Positions 1-7,538 of a DNA stretch of 13,305 bases are shown here, one piece after another. Each line of letters starts with the position of its first letter. Within the stretch, counting starts at the first letter, position 1. This stretch comes from DASPXK01 sp035637315. Its GTDB lineage: Bacteria > Chloroflexota > UBA6077 > JACCZL01. The notes under the pieces were generated by a model. That model was not told the origin of the DNA, made no database searches, and worked only from the letters and a program-made list of their open reading frames with translations. The position numbers and the translations under genes were made by a program. The stretch spans positions 1-13,305 of the forward strand of contig DASPXK010000013.1 of NCBI GenBank assembly GCA_035637315.1. The letters are read 5' to 3'.

Positions 1-937
1 CCGCCGCCGCCCCATGGGTCGGAAAGCCGCTGCCCTGCCGCTCCAACCCACGGCTCAGCCAGCGCAGAAGCGCCTCGTCAACCAGCCGCTCCACCGCTGG
101 AAAGCGCAGCAGGCCGGTGGCCGGATCCGGGTACAGGTGGGGATCGCCGATGTGTCCCCAGGTGGCCGCCGGCTCCTTCCCGTCGATGTCTCGGCCCGTC
201 AACAGCGGATGCAGGACTCGCACAAACAGGCGCCGCAGGTCCTGGTACAGGACACCATCCTGGAGACCTGGTTCGGACATTTGTGCCCAGTTCCAGTCGA
301 TCACAACCAGACGCCCGTCGTGCCAGGCGACGTGCTCGAGCTTCAGGTCAAAGTGATAGAGCCCGAGCTGCTCGCGGCAGTGGTCGAGGAAGCGCAGCAG
401 CTCGAGCGCTACCTGGACGATTTCGCCGAAGCGATATTCAGCGGCGTAGCCAGTCTCGTAGCCGCGCCCGGCGTAAGGCTGGAGCAGCGTCCACTCGAAC
501 GGGACGTTTCCGAGCATGAGAAATGGCAGCCGCCCGGTCCGCGCCACATCGTCGACTTCCGCCTCAAACTCCGCCAGCCCCTCGCACAAGTGCCCGCCGA
601 CCTCGCCTTCGCGCGGCAATGCGGCGGCGTGCACGAAGCCCATCCCGAGCAGGGGGGTGGCGTGGTGACTCGATTGGAGCAAGCTCAGCGCGCGCGCCTC
701 GGTCGCGAGCGAGTGGATGGCATCCGGGCGTGGAGTCTGCAGATGCTTGGACTTGAGCACTTTGACGACGCTCTGCTCCGCGGCCGCACGGCTGGCCTCA
801 CTGACCACGCTACCCAGCCAGCTCGAAGCTTCGAGACGGTTGCACAATTCCACCTCGTAGACGTCGGCGACGCCGCCCGGTGCTTGCAGGTCGACGTTAC
901 GCCGCAGGGTGAACAGGTCGCCAACCAGCGTTTGCAT
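1..937 (-). CDS. Atypical protein-kinase-like protein, 3' end outside window
   Basis: The frame is open from an ATG at 937 to the window edge: 312 codons with no stop, so the C-terminus is missing. Protein-kinase-fold landmarks are visible. There is a degenerate nucleotide loop (residues 20-31), a VAIK-like lysine K59 in VVKVLK, a probable helix-C glutamate E80 in TEARAL, a catalytic loop HFDLKLEHVAW (H195, D197, K199) with His202 where Asn is usual, and IDWN (D214) in place of DFG. No APE motif follows; the next landmark, YQDLRRLF (D233), lies only 19 residues after D214. No membrane segment is visible in the part seen. It starts 2 bp after the stop of the upstream kinase-like gene, so the two are probably co-translated. 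The fold seems clear; protein kinase activity, small-molecule kinase activity or pseudokinase status cannot be decided. Confidence 0.8.
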   Translation of the reverse strand, partial: MQTLVGDLFTLRRNVDLQAPGGVADVYEVELCNRLEASSWLGSVVSEASRAAAEQSVVKVLKSKHLQTPRPDAIHSLATEARALSLLQSSHHATPLLGMGFVHAAALPREGEVGGHLCEGLAEFEAEVDDVARTGRLPFLMLGNVPFEWTLLQPYAGRGYETGYAAEYRFGEIVQVALELLRFLDHCREQLGLYHFDLKLEHVAWHDGRLVVIDWNWAQMSEPGLQDGVLYQDLRRLFVRVLHPLLTGRDIDGKEPAATWGHIGDPHLYPDPATGLLRFPAVERLVDEALLRWLSRGLERQGSGFPTHGAAA

Positions 938-939
938 GT

Positions 940-3900
940 CTATTTCAGCTCTGTAGGTGCCGGCGCCGGCACGCCGCTCGGCCTTGTCAGATCCCGATCG
1001 TGGCCATCGCGTGGGATACTCTGGAACGGGGCCGGCTCGATTGGACTACCCGGCTCGGTCGGCCAGGGGGGCAGCGCAACTGGGGTCGGCGGATGTTCGA
1101 TTCGCCTGCCCGCCTCGGCCTGGACTTCGAGGGCCCGTCTCAGCAGCGCGTGCGCTCCCTCGCGGTCGCCGGCCTCCCAGAGGCGATACGCCTTCCGAAG
1201 CAACAGGGCGTACAGCGTCTCGCGCGTCCTCCAGTAGTCGGGGGCGACCTTCATGATCTCCTCGAGCGCCGCGATAGCGGCATCGTCATCGCTTTGCCGG
1301 TTCTGCTCGGCCAGAATCCGCTTCCGCGCCAGCGGAATTTCGTCGCGCCCCTTCGTTGCCGCCTCGTCGCCGGTCCGCAGGTCGAGGGCGGACTGGAACT
1401 GCGTGGCGGCCAAGTCGAGCTCGGTCGGGTCGAGCTCGTGCAGCGCCCTGTCCACAAGCAGTTCGCCGTATTTCAGGTGGGTCTGGTAGAGCAGGTCGTT
1501 CACCGTCTCGACCAGCGGGTTGTTGACTTTGAGATCCTCTGTGACGGCCCTGAGGAACTTGATGGTCTCTGGGTAGTCCCGCGCGTCAAAGGCGAGCAGC
1601 GCTTTGTCGAGCCCCTCCAGGGGGCCAGACGTCGGCGCGGGCTCGACCTGTGCCGGCCCCACTGAGGTCAAGTTGGCTGAGAACGTCGGCACTGACGAGG
1701 CCCAATTGACGCTTGCGATGCCCGCCCCGATTACCATGGCGATCACCGTCACGGCCAGACCTGCAATCGAGCCCAACTTGGCGAGCGTCGCGAGCCGCGC
1801 GTTGGCGGATGGCTCGCTGACCATTGATCGGACTGCTGGCTCTGGGTCCCGGGTCGGCGAATCAACTTGCTCTGATTCGTCGCGCGGGGCCGGCGAGGCC
1901 GGTAGGCGTTCGGCGAGCAGTCCGAAGAGCCTGCGCGGCTCGCCCGGCGGTAACTCGTCCAGGAGTGGCTCCAGTTCGGCAGTGCCGATGCCCGCGCCCG
2001 CGGATCGTTCATACGCGTTGAGCAGGCGGCGCAGAGTGTCGAGCCCGCGCCGGACTGGCGGGTCGGGCGTTATGGACTGCTCGATCGCTCTGAGCAACTC
2101 CGCTGCTTGCGCAACCTTGCCGTCGGCCAGGCCCTCGAGGGCCTCTACCACCACACGTGCCACGGCCGCGTTCGATTTCAGCGTTCTGGCCCGGCGTTGC
2201 TGCTCGGCCGCGAGCGGATGGACCGGTGGCAGGCTGGCAGCCGTACGCTCGGCGAGCGCGACGGCTCGACCGTACTGCTGGGCGGCCTCCGCCCAGCGCC
2301 CGCGCTCGACGTGGAGCGATGCGCAGCGAGAGAGGAAGCTCGCAACGTCAGGGTCGAAGACCGATCGAAAAGGCCCCAGCTTCGCCGCCAGTTCTTCGTA
2401 CCGAGCCAGGTCAACTTGTTCCGCGTCCTCCCTGGTGGTCAGCTCGGCGACGAAGCGAGCGGCGGCCGGCACAGCCCCTCTCAGCCGCCTGGGGTGGGCG
2501 GCCCAGCCCGGTACTGTTCGACGAGTCCGCACCGCATGCGAAACTTCCGCCAGACCGCGCCAGGCGGCGCGGCGATCCAGTTCGGACTCCGATTTGGCCA
2601 GCTCAGAGAATGCGTGAAGCGCGGACCTGCACGACCGAAGCCATGGGGCGGCCGGATCCAGTCGACCGAGGTCGCGGAACAGCCGAACCGCCTTCGAGAC
2701 CTCACCTACCGCCCCGCTGGCGATCGACGGATTCGCTTCGAGGCCCACGAGCACACGCTCCAGTTCACCCACCAGCTCGGCTCGTCGGGCTGTGCTTGGG
2801 GCGTCTGTCGTCCAGTCGGCGAGCGCCAACCCCAGCTCCGGAAAGTCGTGGGCCAGGCCGCGGGCCAGCACGCCGACCGCGCCATACTCACCCGCTCGCC
2901 AGGACTCGGCGAGCTGCCCGAACCGCGACCGGCCGCTGTCCAGGCTTTGCCGTGCCTGGGACAGCTTCATATCCGCGTCGAGCCCGGGGAACTCCAGGGC
3001 CAGCCTGCCGGCCGCGTCGGCGAGTCCGTCCCAACTAGCGGCCAGCTTACCGGGCGGGCCGCCGTCGTCGATCGCCGCCAGGGTGCGCCAGGCATCGTCC
3101 AGCACCGCCGTCCAACGCTGCTCGACGTCGGCCGGAACGTCGCCGCTCAGCCCACGCGCGCGCCGCCGCGCGACCAGCACGAACCGCTCGACGTCCAGCA
3201 GTGGGTGAATCCGGAAGTGGGCGCGGAGCAGCCAGTCGCGAAGGTCCGAGGCACGTCGCGGCTCCCGCAACAGGCCCGGCTGAGCGGCCAGTAGCGCGGC
3301 CGCCGCTGGCAGGTCGAGCGAGAGCAGCGACCGCTCAAATGTCGCCCACGGCTCAGCTGAGGGTCCATTTGGGGCGTGAGGCGTCAGTCGCCCGTGCGCA
3401 ATCTCGTCGAAGGCGCCGGCCAGCGCGTCCCAGTCCAGTTCGACCGCCGACTGAGAGCGTGCTGGTAGCGTGCCAGTAATGACCTCGAGCTCGCCGCCGG
3501 CGGTCTGCCCGAGTTTCGACACGAGCCGCAGCAGGTCACGCGCGCTGACCGCCACTTCCGCCGCCGATAAACGGGCACTGCTAGGGTCGCCTGCGGCCAC
3601 CGAAAACAGGGCGAGGCACGCCCGAAGCTGAGTCAGAAGGCGCTCTAGCGCCCGGTCGATGTCGGCGGGCCCCTCGACCAGCCATCTGCTGTCCGCCACC
3701 GCGGCGTTGAACGGGTCTACCTCGTTAAAGACGGCGGCGAGCTTAACGGCCGAGTCGGCGCGGTCAGCCGAAATCGGCGTGGAGAGGGTCGAATAGAGCC
3801 GCGTGACACGCTGGCGCAGCCTCAGCCGCTCGGTCGACAGTGTTTGGCCTGTCGCGCGACGGAGTTCTGTGGCCGTCTGAAACGCTCCGCGCTGACCGCC

Positions 3901-4599
3901 GCACCGCCCGATGATCGCGCCCGCCCAGTCTGGAACACTCCCGCCTCTTTCGCGTGAGTTACCGGTCAGCATGTAGTGCAGCAGGCCTCCGACCCCGTCG
4001 ATGTCGCTGCGCGGCAAATGCCGACGCTGGAGAACGCCCGGAAAATCAGCGATGCCCCAGTCGATGACCTTGAGTGTGCGTCCACGCGGATCCCAGAAGA
4101 CATGCTCCGGCTTGCGGTCATTCAGGTCGCCGTGGATGACGCCGTTCGCGTGGACCAGCTCCAGCATTCTGGCCAGCGCGTCCGCGACCTCCAGCGCGTT
4201 GAACGGTGACCAGCCGTCTGTTCGTCTCCTGACCAGCTCGACCAGCGACTCTAAGGGCGTCTGGACGAACTCCTCTACCAGGTAGACCCGTGAATCGCCC
4301 GAAGGCTGTGCTGAGGCCTGGATGAGAATGGGCACCGGTATCTGCCCATCCCAGTCGTCGGTCTGGCCGTTCGTGCCGAACGACTCGGCGAGAATCTGGA
4401 GCACCCGTGACTCGGTCCTGATTTGGTAGATGGAGTCCGAAGATTGCGTGGAGAGCTTGAGGACGACGTGTGCGCCTGACGTCGTGTCTTGCGCCAGAAA
4501 GGCCTGACCGCTCGCGCCGCCGCCGGCCCCGACGCCGATCTCCCGAAGGATGGCGTAGCGTCCTGCGAACCGTTGAGGAGGCGCGACAGACAGGCTCAT
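940..4599 (-). CDS. Membrane-anchored kinase-like protein with helical and TPR-like regions
   Basis: 1219 residues. The N-terminal kinase-like domain spans about residues 15-255. It has a glycine-rich loop GVGAGGGASG (22-31), lysine K48 in HVVLK, a candidate helix-C glutamate E63, catalytic loop HGDLNDRKPEHVF (H156, D158, K163, His166 in the Asn position), IDWG (D180) replacing DFG, and a helix-F-like SDIDGVGGLLHYMLTG from 198. The activation segment is very short and lacks APE. Residues 260-900 are Ala/Leu/Arg-rich and probably an alpha-solenoid, TPR-like near 750-785. One transmembrane helix is predicted at about 944-966. The outer part (about 967-1219) has TPR-like helices and ends in a Pro-rich tail. 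This recalls PknB-type membrane Ser/Thr kinases with a different sensor. The ATG at 4599 is the only plausible start (an in-frame stop lies four codons upstream), but no good Shine-Dalgarno is visible. Role in controlling the Tad machine is inferred from position. Confidence 0.85.
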   Translation of the reverse strand: MSLSVAPPQRFAGRYAILREIGVGAGGGASGQAFLAQDTTSGAHVVLKLSTQSSDSIYQIRTESRVLQILAESFGTNGQTDDWDGQIPVPILIQASAQPSGDSRVYLVEEFVQTPLESLVELVRRRTDGWSPFNALEVADALARMLELVHANGVIHGDLNDRKPEHVFWDPRGRTLKVIDWGIADFPGVLQRRHLPRSDIDGVGGLLHYMLTGNSRERGGSVPDWAGAIIGRCGGQRGAFQTATELRRATGQTLSTERLRLRQRVTRLYSTLSTPISADRADSAVKLAAVFNEVDPFNAAVADSRWLVEGPADIDRALERLLTQLRACLALFSVAAGDPSSARLSAAEVAVSARDLLRLVSKLGQTAGGELEVITGTLPARSQSAVELDWDALAGAFDEIAHGRLTPHAPNGPSAEPWATFERSLLSLDLPAAAALLAAQPGLLREPRRASDLRDWLLRAHFRIHPLLDVERFVLVARRRARGLSGDVPADVEQRWTAVLDDAWRTLAAIDDGGPPGKLAASWDGLADAAGRLALEFPGLDADMKLSQARQSLDSGRSRFGQLAESWRAGEYGAVGVLARGLAHDFPELGLALADWTTDAPSTARRAELVGELERVLVGLEANPSIASGAVGEVSKAVRLFRDLGRLDPAAPWLRSCRSALHAFSELAKSESELDRRAAWRGLAEVSHAVRTRRTVPGWAAHPRRLRGAVPAAARFVAELTTREDAEQVDLARYEELAAKLGPFRSVFDPDVASFLSRCASLHVERGRWAEAAQQYGRAVALAERTAASLPPVHPLAAEQQRRARTLKSNAAVARVVVEALEGLADGKVAQAAELLRAIEQSITPDPPVRRGLDTLRRLLNAYERSAGAGIGTAELEPLLDELPPGEPRRLFGLLAERLPASPAPRDESEQVDSPTRDPEPAVRSMVSEPSANARLATLAKLGSIAGLAVTVIAMVIGAGIASVNWASSVPTFSANLTSVGPAQVEPAPTSGPLEGLDKALLAFDARDYPETIKFLRAVTEDLKVNNPLVETVNDLLYQTHLKYGELLVDRALHELDPTELDLAATQFQSALDLRTGDEAATKGRDEIPLARKRILAEQNRQSDDDAAIAALEEIMKVAPDYWRTRETLYALLLRKAYRLWEAGDREGAHALLRRALEVQAEAGRRIEHPPTPVALPPWPTEPGSPIEPAPFQSIPRDGHDRDLTRPSGVPAPAPTELK

Positions 4600-4669
4600 G
4601 TGGATCTGTCAAGATCAACGAAAACGGTGCGCTTCCAGGGACGTTGAGTCTGAGCTGGACTCGCGGCTA

Positions 4670-5050
4670 CTACGCCTTCGTCAAGGAGGACAGTATCGGT
4701 TGCAGCGCTACGACGTCGCCCGGGGAGGTCATGGCTGCAAGGGCGCTTCCGGCCGGCAGCTCGACGACGTAGTGCGATCGCCAGACAAGTGGACCGAACC
4801 GATACGGACGGAGGTTGGGGACGACCCGCAGCACGCGACCCTGGTGGTCGAGATGCAGGACGTCGATCGGGAACGCCATTCCGATACAGTGGACGGCCCG
4901 GGCCGGCACGATCACCAGCCCCTGGCCGGGCTTCAGGGCCGCTCGGCCAAGCAATCCGCGTCCGCGCGACCAGAAGGAATCGGCGACGTCGGCACGCTCG
5001 GCGAGCACGGTGCCGCGGGTCGTATTGAGTACTCGGACCTGACGGGCCAC
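4670..5050 (-). CDS. DUF192 family protein
   Basis: 126 residues, matching the DUF192 pattern along its whole length: RGLLGR (31-36), a Gly/Ile-rich strand GQGLVIVP (42-49), the signature VHCIGMAFPIDVLHLD (53-68), a Pro/Arg segment LRPYRFGP (80-87), VVELPAG (95-101) and a late GD (111-112). The family has no settled biochemical function. Members are often secreted or lipoproteins, but this one shows no signal peptide or lipobox and is probably cytoplasmic. The start is GTG, one base after the tadC stop, with an AGGGA-like ribosome site inside the end of tadC. This tight coupling suggests a role linked to the Tad machine, but that is an inference from position only. Confidence 0.9.
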   Translation of the reverse strand: MARQVRVLNTTRGTVLAERADVADSFWSRGRGLLGRAALKPGQGLVIVPARAVHCIGMAFPIDVLHLDHQGRVLRVVPNLRPYRFGPLVWRSHYVVELPAGSALAAMTSPGDVVALQPILSSLTKA

Positions 5051-5051
5051 C

Positions 5052-6530
5052 CTAGGTTGGTCCCTGAGAGATGAACTTGTACAGGTCCGGGACGGACGGG
5101 CCCAGGATCACTACGAACAGGGCGGGGAAGATCAGGAAGACCAGCGGAACGAGCATCTTCACCGCCGCCTTGTGGGCTAGCTCCTCGGCATGCTGGCGGC
5201 GCTTGATCCGCATCTGATTTGACAGGGTCAGCAGCGTTTCGGTCAGGCTCATCCCTAGCTCGTCGGCCTGAATGAGCTGGGTGACCATGGTCTGGATCTC
5301 TTCGACCCTCGTTCGCTCAACTAGGCCCGTCAATGCCTCGCGGCGGCCGGTCCCCATCCGCAGCTCGCCGAGCACGACGCCGAACTCACGGCTCAGCGCG
5401 TTGTCCCATTTCTCGACGATCTCGGCCAGCGCCCCATCGAAGGACAGTCCCGCGCTGACGCCGATCGTCATCAAGTCGAGCGCGTCTGGGAGCGACTTGC
5501 GGAGCTGGTACTGGCGCTTCTTGATCGCCCGCCCGAGCCAGATGCTGGGCAGGAGGAAGCCTGCCAGCGCCATGCAGAGCGCGACCGCGAGGACGTTGAT
5601 GAAGGGGGCTTCGCCGAACATGAGCCAGTAACCGAGGCCGAAGAGCCCCAGCCCGAGCCCCGTCTTGATGGCAATGAACTGGGAGTACTGTATCGCCGAC
5701 GGGCGGCCCGCCAGGATCAGGTTTTGGCGGAGCTTCTCCGCCTGCTTTGGCGACATCAGGCGGGAGCCGATTCGAGCGAAAAGACGGATCGCGGGAGTGA
5801 GATTCAGTCGCCGACGATTGGCGATGCCCCTCGCGACCAGGCTGCCGGCTCGACTCGGGGCGGCTGTCGCGACCCAGGTAGCCAGTCGTTTTTCCACCTC
5901 GCGAGCAGCGGTCCGCCAGCCGAACCCACCCAGCACGGAGAGCATGGCGATGCCGGCTAGGACCGCGGCCAGCGAGCCGACGAAGATGATGTCCGAGCGC
6001 TCCAGCGATGGCCGAGGTACGGCCTGGAGCTGTGAAATCGGCGCAGGCAGCGTCTCCACTCGCCCTCGCGCTAAGAGCGGCATCGTATAGCTGAACTCGC
6101 TGGCGCTCTCGGGAAGTCCTGGTGGCTGGACTACGATCCGCCCGCCAACCTTGTCGCCGGGCTCGGCACGCAGGCGCGACGTCCAGACGGCCTCGTACGT
6201 CGCGCTCCGCCCGCCCGCCGCCCGACCGACTGGATACACGTCTACGATCTGCTGGTTCTGGCCGGCCTCGACGATCAACACCCCGCGCTGGGCCAGGTCT
6301 CCCGTCGCCAACCCATCGGCCGGACTCAAGGCGAAGCGAAGCACGATCCGCGGAAACGCGTCTGTCCTGACCTCCTCCACCACCAGCTCGCCGTCGGCGT
6401 ACGCGAATGAAGAATCAAGAATGAAGAATGAAGAATGAAGAATGAGCGCCAGCGCGATCGTCAGCATGCTCCTGCCCAGAACGGCGGCTCCCAGACGGCC
6501 GAGGTCGGTCGTCGGTTCTTCATTCTTCAT
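5052..6530 (-). CDS. tadC: TadC-like type II secretion F protein with added N-terminal extracytoplasmic domain
   Basis: 492 residues from the ATG at 6530. The C-terminal half is a Tad platform protein: helices near 285-304, 310-333 and 458-478, and a T2SSF domain at about 346-473 with LPDALDLMTIGVSAGLSFDGAL and a second conserved stretch around QADELGMSLTETL (421-433). Such proteins form the inner-membrane platform under the CpaF ATPase, paired with TadB. The N-terminal part is unusual. A signal-peptide-like hydrophobic stretch (23-45, ending AYA before Asp46) is followed by about 130 beta-rich residues, then a membrane helix at 182-204. Residues 50-150 resemble the strand-rich region before the VWA domain in some actinobacterial F proteins, but no VWA is present. 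Translation could instead begin at Met22 (6467). Either way a 42-bp array of 7-bp repeats (6405-6446) lies in the reading frame. The gene starts 13 bp after tadB and ends 1 bp before the DUF192 gene. Confidence 0.9.
   Translation of the reverse strand: MKNEEPTTDLGRLGAAVLGRSMLTIALALILHSSFFILDSSFAYADGELVVEEVRTDAFPRIVLRFALSPADGLATGDLAQRGVLIVEAGQNQQIVDVYPVGRAAGGRSATYEAVWTSRLRAEPGDKVGGRIVVQPPGLPESASEFSYTMPLLARGRVETLPAPISQLQAVPRPSLERSDIIFVGSLAAVLAGIAMLSVLGGFGWRTAAREVEKRLATWVATAAPSRAGSLVARGIANRRRLNLTPAIRLFARIGSRLMSPKQAEKLRQNLILAGRPSAIQYSQFIAIKTGLGLGLFGLGYWLMFGEAPFINVLAVALCMALAGFLLPSIWLGRAIKKRQYQLRKSLPDALDLMTIGVSAGLSFDGALAEIVEKWDNALSREFGVVLGELRMGTGRREALTGLVERTRVEEIQTMVTQLIQADELGMSLTETLLTLSNQMRIKRRQHAEELAHKAAVKMLVPLVFLIFPALFVVILGPSVPDLYKFISQGPT
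6405..6446 (+). repeat. Six-unit tandem array of a 7-bp repeat inside tadC
   Basis: Six perfectly spaced heptamers with consensus GAATGAA on the plus strand. Unit 2 is GAATCAA and unit 6 is GAATGAG; the other four are identical. The array is AT-rich against a GC-rich background. On the coding (minus) strand it specifies about LHSSFFILDSSFA of TadC (residues 31-43), most of its hydrophobic signal-like segment. It resembles the heptanucleotide short tandem repeats known from cyanobacteria and other bacteria. Confidence 0.95.
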
Positions 6531-6539
6531 TCCTCATTC
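6519..6539 (-). repeat. Three-unit inverted copy of the 7-bp repeat at the tadC start
   Basis: Read on the minus strand the units are GAATGAG, GAATGAA, GAATGAA: the same heptamer as at 6405-6446 in opposite orientation, 72 bp away. It contains the tadC start codon (6528-6530) and the GAGGA just before it, and encodes the first residues MKNE. In mRNA it can pair with the other array for up to 21 bp. Confidence 0.93.
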
Positions 6540-6543
6540 GTCG

Positions 6544-7536
6544 TTAGACGTCGATGTCGGTGATCTTGCGCATGCAGTAGAAGCCGCTGGCGATGCCCAT
6601 AATCCCGAGCGCCAGCAGCAGGCGGGTCACGCCCGGTAAGAACAGCTTCGAGATGTAGCTGGGAGTGATCATGAACAGGACCCCGACCAGGAAGACGGGC
6701 AGGCCGCTCACCACGTAGGCGGACAGGCGTCCCTGAGCGGTCAGGACCGCGATCTCGCCGCGAATTCGGAGCCGTTCGCGGATGGTATGCGCGATCGACC
6801 GCAGGATCTGGCTGAGATTGCCGCCCACGCGGTACTGGATGTTGATCGCCGTCACGAGCATGTCCAGGTCCAGGCTGCGGACGCGGTCGAGCATGTTGTC
6901 GAACGCCTCCTGCATCGGCACGCCTACCGCCAGCTCGCGGACGACGACCGCGAACTCCTCGCCGATCGGGGGCGGCATCTCGCGGCTGACCATCTCCATG
7001 GCCTGAGGTAGGCTCGAACCGGCCTGCAGCGCGCCCGCCATCGCATCGACCAAGTTTGGAAGCTGACGCTCGAATTTGCCCAAGCGGCGCTGTTCGACAA
7101 ACCCCAGACCGTAGCGCGGCAGATAGCCGGCCGCCACTGCGCCCAGAGCGCCGACGCCCAGACCGTCGATTCCGTTCATGTCGAGGTAATTGCCGGCCAC
7201 GACGTAGCCGAGAAGGAAGCCCACACCTGCGGCCAGCCCTTGCAGCACCAGGAATCGGCTGGCGGGCATGTCGACCCCGGCACGGATCAACTGCCACTGC
7301 AGTCGGCGCGCGAAGGACGCGTGCCGCAGCCGCCGATTCATGCGCATGACGATGGCCGGGTGAGGCTCGTCGTGCTGCCGCTTGACCGGCGGGGCTGGCA
7401 CGTGGGTGTGGCGGCCGACGAACGTGTCCAGCCGCGTGGCCAGCTCGTACCGCCCGTAAGCGTGCGTGATCGCGAAGCCGATGAGCAAGACACCCATACC
7501 GGCGAGGATCGCCGCGGCTTCAGCTACGCCTTCCAT
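6544..7536 (-). CDS. tadB: TadB-like type II secretion F protein (inner-membrane platform)
   Basis: 330 residues. Predicted membrane helices lie near 7-25, 95-115, 122-142, 272-291 and 303-320. The T2SSF domain covers about 158-285, with the characteristic QLPNLVDAMAGALQAGSSL (158-176) and a conserved LDLDMLVTAINIQYRVGGNL (222-241). It is expected to form, with TadC, the platform that couples the CpaF ATPase to pilin-like subunits. It starts with ATG 2 bp after the cpaF stop. The stop at 6544 lies just before the inverted heptamer repeats. Length and layout are normal for Tad F proteins. It is called TadB rather than TadC from gene order and its five-helix layout. Confidence 0.93.
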   Translation of the reverse strand: MEGVAEAAAILAGMGVLLIGFAITHAYGRYELATRLDTFVGRHTHVPAPPVKRQHDEPHPAIVMRMNRRLRHASFARRLQWQLIRAGVDMPASRFLVLQGLAAGVGFLLGYVVAGNYLDMNGIDGLGVGALGAVAAGYLPRYGLGFVEQRRLGKFERQLPNLVDAMAGALQAGSSLPQAMEMVSREMPPPIGEEFAVVVRELAVGVPMQEAFDNMLDRVRSLDLDMLVTAINIQYRVGGNLSQILRSIAHTIRERLRIRGEIAVLTAQGRLSAYVVSGLPVFLVGVLFMITPSYISKLFLPGVTRLLLALGIMGIASGFYCMRKITDIDV

Positions 7537-7538
7537 AC

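Noticed and set aside
14..1237. A 407-codon open frame on the plus strand
   Set aside because: It lies opposite the partial kinase gene, whose minus-strand translation has clear kinase motifs. The plus product has no recognisable domain and an odd composition.
2107..3294. A 395-codon plus-strand frame opposite the middle of the large kinase
   Set aside because: No domain is recognisable, and the minus-strand frame runs through without interruption from the kinase domain to the membrane helix.
6405..6539. CRISPR array or insertion-sequence ends
   Set aside because: Units are 7 bp without spacers. There is no transposase and no target-site duplication.
6527..7297. Second minus-strand frame within tadB
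   Set aside because: Its product is Arg/Gly/Pro-rich without membrane helices, while the tadB frame gives a textbook T2SSF protein.
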